From Podospora bellae-mahoneyi (lineage: Eukaryota > Ascomycota > Sordariomycetes > Sordariales > Podosporaceae), in the NCBI RefSeq assembly GCF_035222275.1, contig NC_085883.1, positions 3,658,001-3,722,000 of the forward strand: a stretch of DNA of 64,000 nt, read 5' to 3'. Within the stretch, counting starts at the first letter, position 1, and each line of letters starts with the position of its first letter. Both the position numbers and the translations under genes were made by a program. The notes beneath the pieces were generated by a model. The model did not search any database. It was given only the letters and a program-made list of their open reading frames with translations, and had not been told where the DNA came from. Positions 40,301-51,850 of this stretch are shown piece by piece.

Positions 40301-43300
40301 GTGCGGAAGGACCAGAGAAGGGCTGCCAGGAGAAGCTCCACTGTCTCTGTTCGAAGAGGTGCTTGACACTGATCTGACAGCAGAAGGCCCGTTGTATTTG
40401 GATCAAGCTCGAAGCCCTCACAGGCCACATCACCGTACAAGTTTGGGCGCTCTTGCATACCCCAATACTCGAAGCGTGCTGGGGGGACCTGATCGGATCC
40501 CGGGAGCAGCTTGTCAAGATCCTTGACTTGACAGTCGCTTGCTTGAAGAGCACTCCACTTTCTGAATGGGAGGGATCTGTGGATAACGGAGGCCTTGTTG
40601 TCCAAAATCTCCTCTACCTCCTCTAGTACCACTCTCCATGACACCAGATCAATGACTAGGTGATGTGCTGTCATGAAGAGTACCTGGTGTCCATCATCGC
40701 GACCTTGAGCTACAAACAACTCGGCTGCGATGAGTGGACCTTTACGGACATTGAGGCAACCTTGGGCGCTAGCAATGCTTGCATCGGCTTCACCAGCAAT
40801 TAAGATCCTGCTATGCATGCGAAGGCGGTAAGAGCCCTCCACATCGGCGGTGATGTACTGTTGCCACTCGCCAGTCTCTGGGCTTTGTTCGAAGCGCGCC
40901 CTCAGCATGTGATGCCGATGAACTACAGTTCTGAGGGCATTCCGTACCACAGCCTCATCGAGGGGCCGCGCAAGTCGGAGGCAGAAGCTCTGATTGAAGT
41001 GCTCATCACCCTCGGCTTCCCGGCGAGCCTGAAAGTGGTACTGCTGAATGGGTGAGAGCGGAAACCGCTTGTTGAGAGCTAGTTCCTCTTCTTTGTCTTC
41101 AGCCTCATGTCCTTCTGGCTCTGCAAGGACTCTGACACACTCGGCCAGTCGTCTCACAGACTTGGCACGGAGTATCTCTTGCACCAACAATCCCATGTTT
41201 GCCTTCTTGGCCTGGCTTGCACACGCCATCGCAGTGATGGAATCGCCACCAAGGCTGAGGAAGCTCCGGTTGTCGACATCAATCTGATCAGCAGGAAGAT
41301 TCAGCACCAAACTCCAGATACCACGGAGCTTGGACTCGGCGTCTGTGAGATTGGCATCGCTAGAGGTATTGTCGGAACCCTTGCCGTCAGCATCGACAGA
41401 GTCGGTGTTGGACGCAACCTGTTGTCTGATGATAATTTGCTGGCACTGGTCGTTGGTGAGGGTTGATTCAACCCAGGTCGACACGGTCTTGCGGTCCATC
41501 TTTCGCGACGATAACATCGGAATTTCATCGACGCATAGCCAAGTGGAGGGCACCATGTAAGCTGGGAGGCGGGTGCCCAGTCGCTCACGGATGCCCTGAA
41601 GAATAGGCTCAGTCAGGGTAGAGTTCTCAGTCAGCCTCAACACTGAAGTACCAGTGGAGCTGGTGGTGGTAGACCCGACAGAGTCCGGAAGGGAAAGAAT
41701 CGCAATCAGGCGCTTGGCCAATGGCCCCTGCTTGGGCAAGAGGACTAGGGCATGCTTCACGCTTTCATCTACGGCCAAGTGGTGTTCGATCTCTCCCAGT
41801 TCGATACGTTGGCCGTGGAATTTGATCTGTGTGTCTTTGCGACCGACATAGCTCAAAGAGCCCTTGGGCGAGTTGTATCTCGCAAGGTCGCCCGTCTTGT
41901 AGAAGCGTCGACCATGCATCCAGACAAAGCTGTCCTCAGTCTTGGTCGGCTCGTTGAGATAGCCTCGAGCCAAACTCGGGCCCTCCAAGAGCAGTTCACC
42001 GACACAGCCGACAGGCACCAAACGGGTGTGGTCGGTGGGGTCGACAAGCCAGCAACGAACACCGCAAGGCATGCCAATATCAGTGGCCTCGGTGGCAGGG
42101 CCGACGCGAGGGTTGACAACAGCAGCGACGGAGCTCTCGGCCGGACCGTAGCCATTGACAAGCTCGATGTGAGACCACGTTGTGACGTGCGTAGGTGACA
42201 TGGCCTCACCAGCAAGAACTAGCCTGCGAAGCTGAGGGACGGTAGCAGGGGTAAGGAAACCGACAAAGGATGGTGTCAAAACGGCATGATCAACTCGCAA
42301 CCGGCTCATGGCCCCGGCGAGGTCGTTCAGCCGGTCTTGTTCGTTGGGAATGCAAACACATGCTCCAACCATGAGTGGTGTCAGGATCTCCACCAGGCTA
42401 GCATCAAATGTATGTGCTGCGAACTGCAACACTCGACAGGTGCCATCGATTCGAAGCGCCGGAGCATGAGATCTAGCACTGGAACAGAAGGATCGGTGCT
42501 CGATAACGGTACCCTGTGGACGACTCAGTCAGCTACCAGATATTTGTGATGCAGCGAACATCGAGCAGCAAGATGGGATAGGAGAGATGATGTTGCTTAC
42601 CTTGGGCTTGCCGGTAGAGCCAGATGTGAAGATGACATAGGCAACATTGCTGCTAGACACATTGGTCATGACAGAATGACCAGGCTGATCAGACGGCAAC
42701 TCGGGGCATTCCGCAAGAGTTTGGTCATCCACAGGCAGTATTGTCTCCAGCCCCACCTGGGTAATAGTTGGCACCAGCTGACGAGCGCAGAGGACCATGT
42801 CTGCTCCCACCGAATCACAGAGACTCCGAAGTCGCTCTACGGGATGAGAGGGGTCCAAAGGAACGAAGGCTGCACCAGCCTTCAGGACTGCAACCATGGC
42901 AATCACTGTCCATTTCTGATACACGCCAAATTAGCTACACACCTTCTCGCAAGGCTGCCGTACCGTGTCACGTAGGTATGCAACGTACCGATTTCTCGAA
43001 GCAAAGTGGGATCAGGACTTCGGGTCCTGCGCCCAACCCAACAAGGCGTGCAGCCAGCCGACCTGACACAGCGTCGAGTTCACGATAGGTGAGCGAGCCG
43101 TCCCACGCGCAGATAGCCTCTGCATCCGGACGATCCAGCACCTGGTCGACAATGACATGATGCACACACCGGTCCACTGGGTCGATCACCACATCGTTGT
43201 TCCACGACTGTACTTGGTCTTCGTTGGCCCGGCTCAGAACGGGCAGCGTACCTAGTGTGGCATCCAAAGGGCTCGCTAGGAGAGCCGATAGGATCTTGGC

Positions 43301-44214
43301 ATAGGTGCTGGCGATGAGGTTGCCCTGTGCCATGGGCATGCCCAAGAGCGTACTGTTCCACTCTAGGAACAGATTCAAGCTTGACTCCCCGCCTTTGACA
43401 ATGAGGCGGAGCTTGTGTTGTTGTGGTTGCTGCTGCTATAGTTGAGGCTGTTAACATAATCACTAGGGCTAGGTATACAAAACGGTGTTATAGGACGGGA
43501 AAGACAGGGATCATGGGTTAGGGTTAGTGCCCAAGTCCAGATCATTTGAGCAGGGTCAGGGATCTTGGCCTCGCGCTACTGATCTGGGGTGTCTCAAGAG
43601 AGAGATGTCTTGGGTGTAGTTTTGACGTGTCTCTCTAGCTTGACTTGCTATGCAGCCAGGGTCGCGATGAAGTGACACTAGGAAAACTGACAAAGTATCT
43701 AACTTACCAGAGGCATAACACGACGCGGTGCCGAAGAGCTGGGTAGGCCCCACAGCACTACGGTAGTGTCAAACAGCGGGTGATCGCCGGCGCGGATCAG
43801 CTCGGCCGGGACCGGGGGCAGATGCTTGGCAAAGTCGGCCTTGGCACGTTCCACGGTCACGGAGACGGACGCGGCATCATCAAGGCAGAACCGTGCAACG
43901 ACGGGATGAGGTGTGTCACCTTGAAATCCAAACGTCACGTCGTCCTGCCCTGTGTAGCAGCGTAGGAGCACAGCCCAGGCCGTTCGGAGCACAGCACCGA
44001 GCCCGTCCCGGTCTTCGGCTCTAGACAGCTCTAGCAGCTTCTCGCGATCCTCCTGCTCGACAAGCACCCGGGTTGTCGATGCAATTGGCTGGCGGTTGGA
44101 CGCAGTCTCGCTCTTTGCTGAGCGGCTAAAGGGCGGAAAGCGGCATGGTGCCACACCAGTCAGGTACGCGGCCCAGTCCATGTTCATGTCGGTGATGTTG
44201 CCGGTGGGGTTCAT
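19354..44214 (-). CDS. Nonribosomal peptide synthetase, NRPS4/fusahexin-synthetase type
   Basis: Nine exons (44214-43708, 43435-42989, 42915-42601, 42513-34473, 34397-34299, 34223-31851, 31787-24316, 24253-21941, 21873-19354) total 24,087 bases with every phase consistent, encoding 8,028 residues. The order is partial C, A-T-E, C-A-T, C-A-T-E, C-A-T, C-A-T-E, C-T, C-T. All five A domains keep the core FTSG(S/T)TG(K/R)PK and the C-terminal lysine; six T domains keep GGDS; the three E domains keep HHxxxD. No thioesterase is present, so release is probably by cyclisation in a C domain. The D-L-D-L-D layout and the A-less sixth module match what I recall of Fusarium NRPS4, which makes the cyclic hexapeptide fusahexin. 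The ATG at 44214 is the first Met of the frame; the open frame before it has no ATG. Two of the introns (63 bp and 75 bp class) lie in frame and could be missed by an automatic caller. Confidence 0.93.
19600..21200 (-). other. NRPS module 7: terminal C7 and serine-less T7
   Basis: C7 starts near LSDVLPATDFQ (about 7424), with SHAQYDG near 7561, and is likely the releasing/cyclising C domain because nothing else could release the peptide. The following carrier-like segment reads FFAVGGDIVDLAQVALLL (about 7915): the serine that carries phosphopantetheine is replaced by isoleucine, so this T domain cannot be primed. A basic tail (AKKFMVKPKAKGQRVQ) ends the protein. Confidence 0.8.
21400..23070 (-). 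other. NRPS module 6: C6-T6 without an A domain
   Basis: C6 begins at VEDIYPCTPVQ (about 6817), with NHAAVDG near 6957 keeping the catalytic His. It crosses the intron 21940-21874. It leads straight into T6 with an intact LGGDSITAM (near 7318). With no A domain of its own, T6 must be loaded by another A domain of the protein or act in transfer only. In the published fusahexin model, as I recall, one A domain supplies two consecutive leucines. Confidence 0.8.
23080..27870 (-). other. NRPS module 5: C5-A5-T5-E5 (predicted D-residue)
   Basis: C5 begins at IQDIYPCSPLQ (about 5239) with HHALYDG near 5359. A5 spans about 5669-6223, with pocket residues D-V-M-F-V-G-G-V-L plus Lys, a hydrophobic pocket. 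T5 has LGGDSITAM near 6288. E5 (about 6330-6810) has HHLCVDMVSW and TVGWFTS; its EGHGRE block reads ENHGRD but keeps the first Glu and the HGR core, so it is probably active. A 62-base intron (24315-24254) with a TACTAAC branch site lies inside E5. Confidence 0.85.
28000..31275 (-). other. NRPS module 4: C4-A4-T4 (predicted L-residue)
   Basis: C4 begins at VEDVYPCSPMQ (about 4101) with SHAICDG near 4238, again the form that follows an E domain. A4 spans about 4541-5090, with pocket residues D-A-M-L-V-G-A-V-V plus Lys. T4 has SGGDSLTAM near 5154. The A3 and A4 pockets differ at only three positions (239, 299 and a neighbour), so they may take similar residues. Confidence 0.83.
31290..36215 (-). 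other. NRPS module 3: C3-A3-T3-E3 (predicted D-residue)
   Basis: C3 starts at VEDIYPCTPLQ (about 2527) with an intact HHALYDG near 2647. A3 spans about 2943-3490 and is cut by two introns (34472-34398 and 34298-34224) flanking the FTSGTTGKPKG core; its pocket residues read D-A-V-L-I-G-A-V-V plus Lys. T3 has LGGDSITAM near 3563. E3 has HHLVVDVVSW near 3760 and TVGWFTT near 3912, and contains the in-frame 63-base intron 31850-31788. Confidence 0.85.
36420..39630 (-). other. NRPS module 2: C2-A2-T2 (predicted L-residue)
   Basis: C2 begins at VEDIYPASPIQ (about residue 1390) and has SHTVMDG in place of HHxxxDG: the second, catalytic His is kept. That variant fits a DCL-type domain following an E domain. 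A2 spans about 1825-2360, with pocket residues D-N-E-D-A-G-Q-I-N plus Lys. T2 has HGGDSVGAM near 2425. No E domain follows, so the residue stays L. The two acidic pocket residues (positions 239 and 278) are unlike the other four A domains here. Confidence 0.85.
39640..43300 (-). other. NRPS module 1: A1-T1-E1 (predicted D-residue)
   Basis: A1 covers about residues 215-800, T1 has Ser848 in LGGDSITAM, and E1 covers about 890-1370 with HHLVIDLVSW near residue 1040 and TVGWFTT. The A1 binding-pocket residues, read by alignment to GrsA positions 235-331, are D-A-V-V-V-A-G-V-A plus the invariant lysine. Two introns cut A1, one after FEKS and one after the FTSGSTGKPK core. The intact E domain implies the first residue is epimerised to D. 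The substrate cannot be fixed from the pocket by eye; fusahexin has D-Ala here (from memory). Confidence 0.85.
43301..44214 (-). other. NRPS residues 1-214: N-terminal partial C domain
   Basis: Starts directly at the WAAYLTGVAPCRFPPF block, which lies in the middle of a normal C domain, and runs through the C-terminal half (LFDTTVVLWG, then LNLFLEWNSTLL). The N-terminal half with HHxxxDG is absent, so it cannot condense. Such truncated leading C domains are usual in fungal synthetases that make cyclic peptides. A 272-base intron (43707-43436) interrupts it. Confidence 0.85.
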
Positions 44215-46373
44215 GATGATCGAAGAATTGCGTGGATGAAGAGGAGGAAACTTCAAAGGTAGAATGAGGTACTCGGTAAAGTATCACTGAATCTTGTGGG
44301 ACAAGCTGTTTGTTGCTGATCACTCAAGGCTTCAGGTATTGATTTCAGTTACCATGAGTTCAGACTGCAGGTCTTACTGAACATTGATCGATCATGTCTC
44401 GGAAGGCCAAGGTGGGACCTGAGTTGAAGAAAACTACATCAGTTATAGACTGGGTATCGATTGCCTCATTTCCTCTTTTTTTTTCGACCACCTCGTTCTC
44501 TGGCCTCTTCCAGCTCCCGCCTGCCCCCTTCACCCATTTCTCCCGCTGCCCTGTTTTTTTCTCTCACTCTTTGTTCTTTTTTCGACCGCGGGTGGCCGGG
44601 ATCCCAACAAACCTTGGCCATAGGTAACATCTGGAAAATCCCTTGACAGGTGCTAGCTTCGCTGGAGAGGCTTTTACCATGCTTGGACCATATCCAGGAA
44701 CGTCGATCAGGTTCTGTCCGTCATGGATTTGGCGGTGGTGGGCCCGGTGGGGCAAGGATGAGAAAAAAGATCCGATCATGGAGTCATCAGATCATGCAAA
44801 GAGGATCGACAACACCCTTTCGATTTTTGGCAGGAGAAGATGGAGATCGTTGAGATGAGACGGAAAGAGAGGTGGCCCAGTGGACAAGAATGGTTAGTGC
44901 TCCACTATATATGCACTATGACTCCACTGTATAGAGTGGTTCTCGGGGTTAACGGGCCACTGACAGCAGCTTGGCACTGGACCAGGGGGCGGCACACGGC
45001 CCAACCGCTGGCGACCAGGGAGAGATTCAGCACTACTTGGTGTTTGGGTGGAGTGGTGGGACGGGACAACGGCTGACAAAGTACATGTGTAGATCTGTGG
45101 GGGAAGCGGGAGATGCCGGCCAATGATGAGGTGTGGTCCAGGATCTGGCGGGCTTGGGAGCAGCGATGACAGGTCGAGGATCGCCCCGGAAACAACGTTG
45201 AATATAGCCAGCCAGTTGCCAGCCGCAGAAGCGTCCACCGTACCATGGACCGGAATTCTGAGGGAGTCAGCCCCAAAGCGGAAGCTGAGCTGGGACTGGG
45301 GAACGGTTCCAACATGTCGAAGCAAGGGAGCGCTCAGATGCTGCTGGCTGCAGCTGAGGGCGGCTGAAGTGCACACCGACCAACGCCGCTGACCTACGAG
45401 ACCAGAAGCAGTGTCACCTTGAGCAAGATTGCCGGCCGTTCGCGCAATAGCGCCGGGGAGAAGGATGGGATGCAAAAGGGGGCTGGCTAGTTGTCGTGTT
45501 TTTCCGCCTGTGCCAAGCTGCTTGGGCTCGCCTCACGGCTCAGGAGGGGGGAGCTGAGGATTGGTTCTCAGTCTTGGGAAAAGCAGGATTTCTGCATGCA
45601 ATTTGCCCTCCGGTCATCGCACGGCATAGGGGGGCGCATCCCCAGGCGGGAGCCGGCATCAACAAAACTCAGTGCCTGCATGCTCCAACCGTCCGCCAAC
45701 GTCCACCGAGTAAGGGAGCCTTCTGTGCCGGCCCATGTTGCACCATGACGATGGCGTAGCATGACACTGACGCCTGGACTGGAAGGAGGCTCAGGCACAA
45801 CCAACGTAGAATGGACTGCTTCATTTTCTGAACGGGACGGGGCTCCGCTGGATTCAACAACTGGGCCGGCCTGTGAGGTGACGTCTGACTTCCTAAAGCT
45901 ACCATAGAGTTGTTCTATTTGGCCGATTCGGCTCCCATGTGGCTTTTTACTATGAGGGTGTGTGGAGATGGGCTGGTGTAACAAGGGGCCATGAAATTTC
46001 TTTTCGGTAGGGAAAGGGGTTTGAAAACCAAGGACGGAGATGGGCACTACCTGCTATTTTCTCGACATGATCGACGATTCTCGAAGGCCTGGTCCCGGGA
46101 ACGAGGAAAAGATTTTCAACAAGATGCAAGCAAAACTCGCCAAGTTCAAGGAACCATCGATGGCGGAATGGGCGAGAATTAATATGTAGCCGCTCATCTG
46201 CGAACCCAGGGCTCTGGGAGACCTCTTGTCCCCCCGATTTTTTTTTGATTCTTCTGGAACTTCGACTTCTTCTCTGTCTGGCTCCCTCATGTCGAGTTGC
46301 ATGAGACACTGATCATCCGTCGGGACGACTCACTGAAAACGCGTCTCCTCAAGTCTGAACACGCGGTGCAGTC
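44215..46373. promoter_or_regulatory. Divergent promoter region between NRPS and ABC transporter
   Basis: About 2.16 kb separates the start codons of the minus-strand NRPS and the plus-strand transporter, so it must hold both promoters. A pyrimidine-rich tract lies at 44462-44590 with two copies of a T-run followed by CGACC (44476-44489 and 44577-44587). A TATATATGCAC element lies near 44906. Frames on either strand in 44840-46050 have no family resemblance, and I do not call them genes. Shared control of synthesis and export is likely but inferred. Confidence 0.5.
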
Positions 46374-49300
46374 ATGGATCCGCCAGCTTCCTCTCCGGTC
46401 TCGGCAGCATGCGCTCATCTTGACAACTCGTTTGGCCCTCACGCCGGCGAGTGTCGAGGTGGATTCGACTTCACTCTATTTTTCGAAGAGACGATCCTCA
46501 CAATCCTGCCCGCGGGACTCATCCTGCTCGTCTCACTTCCGAGAGTGTGGTTTATGTGGAGGAAAGCCAAGAAACTCACCAGTGGCAGTCATTTGGCAAC
46601 TGTCAAAGTTGTATGTACTTTTCCCGGCCTGGCTCTCCTGTTTGTCAGCACCAGAGTACCTTTGATTCTAACAAATCAAAATCTCACAGTCCACCTGGGT
46701 TGCGCTGGCTGTCCTTCAACTTGCAGCGCTGGTCCTCTGGTCAAGGCTCCCTTCCCCCGTCCGAACCCGGACCACCCTGGCCGCTGCTGCCCTCACCTTT
46801 GTTTCCTCTCTTGCCCTCTCGCTGCTGTCCTACGTTGAGCACACTCGCAACGTACGACCGTCCTCCATCATCGGTGCCTTTCTCTTTGCTACCCTCTTGT
46901 TTGACATTGCACGGGCACGAACCTTGTGGTTACGCGACCCGTATGTTGTTTCTCTGGACGAAGACGGTGACTCGTTTGACATCAACAAGGAGAATTCCCT
47001 GGCTTACCTCGCCGTCACTGCTGTCGTGGTGAAGGGGTTCTTGCTTGTCATTGAAGCCTTGAGAAAACGAAGGGTGCTTCGACCCGAGTTCAGGGGCTAT
47101 GGCTACGGACCCGAAGCGACAAGCGGCCTCTACAGCCAGTCCTTTTTCTGGTGGCTCAATCCATTGTTTTGGAAGGGCTTTCAGAAAGGCCGGGTGTTGG
47201 ATGTCGACAAGCGAGGTGACCTCCCTGAGCTGGACAAGCATCTTCAGGCCGGTTACAATTATCGGCGTTTGGGGAATGCATGGGCTGCCACTGTCTCTGG
47301 TAAGTCAGTCCTTCGACATGACCTTGCCCACAGCTGCTGACAGTGACACACAGGCGGTGCTAAGAAGACCAAGTCACCTTATGCTTTGTTGCTGACAGCA
47401 TTTGATGTCCTGAAATGGGTTGTCTTGAGCACAGTTCCTCCACGGGCTGCCCTCACAGCCCTCATGTTCTGCCAGCCATTTCTCATCAATCGCACCATCA
47501 GACTGTCACAGGAGCCCATCACCGATGAGAGCACCCAGATTGGCTACGGCCTCATTGGGGCCTACTTCTTCGTCTATGTCGGCATTGCGGTATGTTCCTC
47601 TCATCACATCACCCCACATTGTGTACCGATGCTAACATCTCATCAATGCGTAGGTTACCATGGGACAGTACCAGCACAAGACATACCGTACCATCGCGAT
47701 GGTTCGTGCAGGTCTCATCTCCATGATATATCACAAGACCAGCACTCTCAGTCTGAAGGATATTGATCCTGCTGCCTCCATGACGCTTATGAGTGCCGAC
47801 ATGGAGCGGATTGTGCAAGGATGGCAAACTATGCATGAGATTTGGTCCAACTCCATTGAAGTAGGCGTTGCCATCTTTCTGTTGGAGCGGCAACTGGGCA
47901 TTGCATGTGTAGTTCCCGTGGCTTTGTCAATCTGTGAGTCAACGCGTGAATTTATCATTCGCAACGGTCATGCTGACAGCATATCACAGTGTCATTGCTT
48001 GGCTCCATGGTGGCTATGAACTTCATCGTCTCCCGGCAAGCCATGTGGTTGGAGGCCATTGAACGGCGTATTTCTGCCACATCAGTCATGTTATCATCCA
48101 TGAAGGGCGTCAAGATGTGTGGTCTCAAGGATACATTGATGGCCAGCATGCAGAAGCTCCGGGTAGACGAGCTTTGCATCTCCAAGCGGTTCCGTAAACT
48201 GATCATCTGGAACATGGTGTTTGGTGAGTCAACCCTGCCTTGAACCTCGCAATGCAACCAGTCGCTAACACATGACAGCCTATGTGACCCAGGTCTTTGC
48301 ACCCGTTCTGACGTTTGCCATCTTTTCCGTCCGAGCACGGGATACTGGCGATAGGACATTGGACACAGCGCGCGTCTTCACAGCGCTGTCACTGTTTGCC
48401 CTGCTCTCGGAGCCTTTGGCATCCCTTGTCATGTCCTTAGCGACGTTTCTGGGGTCCGTGGGTAGTTTCAGCCGCATTCAAAACTTCCTCCAGTCTGATG
48501 AGAGAGAAGATCCCCGAAAACAGGACCCTCACATGGTCTCGTCTGAGCACTCACTCGATTTGGCTTTGCCAATCGTGGACATGGAGAAGCCTTCGCCCCA
48601 TGCCATTGTTATCGAGAAAGGTGACTTTGGTTGGGATGCTGGAAAGTCTCCTATCCTCAGCGACATTACCTTGACTGTGCCATGGCGCCAGTTGACCATG
48701 GTGGTTGGGCCGGTTGGGTGCGGCAAGTCCACTCTGCTCCAGTCCATCTTGGGCGAGATTCCTTCACTGTCGGGCTCTGTTCACCTTGGCTCGACCAGTG
48801 TTGCCTACTGCTCTCAAGACCCTTGGCACATGAATGGCACCATTAGAGAAGCTATTCTCGGCACCGCCAAGTATGATCCCAAATGGTACGGAAGAGTTCT
48901 CCGCGCCTGTGCTCTTGGTCGTGATCTGAAAGAACTTCCTCACGGTGACTCCTCTCGGATAGGATCCGGTGGAATCGCTCTCTCAGGTGGCCAGAGCCAA
49001 CGCATCGCCTTGGCAAGAGCGGTCTATGCCCGCCGTGAGATTGTCATCCTAGATGATGTCCTCAGTGGTCTCGACACCTCAACCGAGAACCATGTTTTCC
49101 ACAGTCTATTTGGTGTGAAAGGCATCTTCACAGAGACGAAAGCTACCGTCCTGCTTGTCTCCTCTTCGGTCAAAAGACTGCCTTACGCTGCGTGTGTCGT
49201 TTGTCTTGATTCCAGCGGCACGATCAGTGCTCAAGGAACGTTTGACGAGCTCAACCACGCCGGCACTGGTTACGTGTCTACTTTCTCCCTGGCCTCTAGA

Positions 49301-51398
49301 CCGGACTGGACTTTCAAGCCAGACGACGATCACTTCAGTGATGATGATGATACCACTGATGTTGATCGTCCAAAGGAGCTGCATGAGACCGACTGTGGGA
49401 CTTCGGTCTCGGGCTCTTCCAGAGAGAGGATTTCCCATTCTCACAGTTCTGAAAGGGCTGCTTCTTCTTCGTCAGAGATCCAGACAGTGAATGAAGCTGA
49501 CGCAATCAACACACTGGACTCGGGGAGACAGACAGGTGATGTGCAGATTTATACTTACTACATTAAGTCTGTGGGGCTGTGGCCGACCTTGATCTTTGTT
49601 TTGGGCATTGTTGCGTTTGTTTTTTGTATTTCGTTTCCGAGTGAGTTCCTACCTTGCCTGATCCTTTCTTGCTTTGAGGCAAATACTAATACTACCATAG
49701 CTGTCTGGGTTCAATGGTGGGCTGCAGAAAATGAGATTCGCCCCAACGATAACCTGGGATATTGGATTGGTCTTTATGCCATGTTTGGTGGTATCGCCAT
49801 TGTTGGCCTCACCATTGGCTGTTGGTATGTTATCCTTGCTATCGTCAGATTTGTCATGTGTACTGACCGGCAACAGGCAAATGATCATCAAGATGGTACC
49901 TCTGTCCGGAGAAAAGTTCCACCTGGCGCTCCTGAAGACCGTTCTGAGTGCACCCATGTCCTTCTTTGTCAAGACAGACACAGGCGTCACCATGAACCGC
50001 TTCAGCCAGGACTTGCAACTCATTGACATGGAGCTCCCCATCGCTGCCCTCAACACATTCACCACGTTGATTCTTTGCATCGCGCAGATGGCGCTCATCG
50101 GTGTTGGCTCCATCTATGCGGCCATCTCCTTCCCCATCGTTCTCATCACACTCTATCTCGTCCAGAAGTTTTACCTTCGCACATCCCGCCAGATCCGATT
50201 GATCGATATTGAAACCAAGGCGCCATTGTACTCCTTATTTGAGGAGTCGCTCCGCGGAATTGCCACCATCCGCGCTTTCGGCTGGCAAGACGCCCTCGAG
50301 AAGAAGAATCACACCCTCCTCAACCGTTCCATGAAACCGTTCTATCTCATGTATGCCGTCCAACGCTGGCTTACGCTTGTCCTTGACCTTCTTGTTGCAG
50401 CCATCGCTGTTCTTCTCATTATCCTCGTTGTCAACCTCCGCGGTACTGTTGCCGCAGGTGGTGTTGGGCTCGCACTCCTGAATGTCATCCAGTTCAGCCA
50501 GAGCGTCAAACTTCTCGTCACATTTTGGACAACCCTTGAGACGCAAATTGGATCGGTAGCTCGCATCAAGAGCTTCACCAGCACCGCTGTCCCATCTGAG
50601 GACCTTCCCGGCGAAGATCAAACTCCACCAGCAAACTGGCCTCAGAAGGGTGCCATTGAGATCAAGAATTTCACGGCCGCGTACAACGAGGGTGACTCAG
50701 ACCCTGTACTCAAGAGCATCTCTCTTTCCATCGCTGCCGGAGAAAAGGTTGCTATCTGCGGCCGAACAGGAAGCGGCAAGACCTGTCTTGTGTCTTCGCT
50801 CTTCCGCATGACCGCTACTCACGCTGGCTCCATCTGCATTGACGGGGTGGACACGTCCACGATTCCCCGTGAGGATGTCCGCCGCCGGTTGGTCGGTGTC
50901 CCGCAGCATCCTTTCCTCCTGAAAGGGTCTGTAAGACTCAACGCTGACCCTCTTGGTCAAGCCACGGATGTACAAATACAGACTGCACTCCAAGAGGTCA
51001 AAGTCTGGGATATTGTCAGCAGATCTGGCGGACTGGGTGCCGACATTGACAGCCTCAATCTTTCGCAGGGGCAGAAACAGCTGTTCTGTCTTGCTCGTGC
51101 AATAGTGCGGCCGGGGAATATCCTTGTCTTGGACGAGGCCACCAGTACCTTGGACGGGAAGACAGAGGAGATGGTTCAAAAGTTGATTAGGAGGAAGTTT
51201 TGCAACTACACCATCCTTGCTGTGGCGCACAGGCTGGATACCATTATGGATTTTGACAAGGTGGTTGTGCTAGATAAGGGTAAGGTGGTCGAGTTTGATA
51301 GTCCTTGGAAACTGGTGGAGGAGGAAGGGGAAGGGGGCATGTTTAAGAAGCTGTGGTTGAAGAGCGTGGAGGAGGATATTGAGGATGTTCCGGAATGA
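46374..51398 (+). CDS. ABCC-type (MRP-like) full ABC transporter
   Basis: Eight exons (46374-46610, 46690-47299, 47354-47589, 47654-47933, 47990-48223, 48279-49640, 49701-49824, 49877-51398) keep frame and give 1,534 residues. An N-terminal hydrophobic TMD0 region (about 25-200) precedes TMD1, NBD1, a linker rich in Asp and Ser, TMD2 and NBD2, the ABCC order. NBD1 has Walker A GPVGCGKST (near 676), LSGGQSQRIALARA and a Walker B LDD in which Asp replaces the catalytic Glu, usual for ABCC proteins. NBD2 has Walker A GRTGSGKTC (near 1323), LSQGQKQ, LDEATS and the His of AVAHRLDT. It is a plasma-membrane or vacuolar exporter by family. Head-to-head placement with the NRPS makes export of, or self-protection from, the peptide its likely job. 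Confidence 0.93.
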
Positions 51399-51850
51399 AG
51401 GACACCTCGGTGACTTTGGGATGAAAAGGGGATCATTAGTTGGTGGTGTTTTTCATTGGTGCGGATATTGTCTCCAGCTGTAGATACCTCGATTTGAATT
51501 TATGAGTTTATGTAACAATGAATTTCAGTCATCATGTCGCTAGACCGAGACAGCGGAAAGAGGTGGGTCGTGTCTTGGGCTTGCCGAGACAATTCGGGAA
51601 CCTGGAACAGGGGCCAGGGCCGGAGATATGGCAAATTTGGCGGGGTAATGACGGATTAAAGTGGGGGGCGGGGAGCTGGAGGGGCTGCTTATTTCGTGCT
51701 CAGCAGTGCTTGTGGAAAATAAATAGAAAGCAAGAGATCTTGATCGACGCCTGTTCAGAAACACTTGAAGCAGACACGCTCAGCCCTCCATCTCTCCTCC
51801 TGTTCCTTCGCTGCAAAAGCATCAGCTCGAAACCCCAGAACCCCTGTACA
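51399..51850 (+). other. Spacer between transporter and hydrolase genes
   Basis: Terminator flank of the transporter and the promoter of the dienelactone hydrolase. AT-rich just after the stop codon, with nothing else recognised. Confidence 0.4.

Noticed and set aside
44894-46050. Long minus-strand open frames between the NRPS and the transporter
   Set aside because: No family resemblance, no signal or domain pattern, low-complexity Pro/Ser composition, and no splice pattern joining them. Best read as promoter DNA.
49050-49085. Loss of the catalytic Glu in transporter NBD1 as a sign of decay
   Set aside because: LDD in NBD1 is the normal degenerate site of ABCC transporters. All other motifs are intact.
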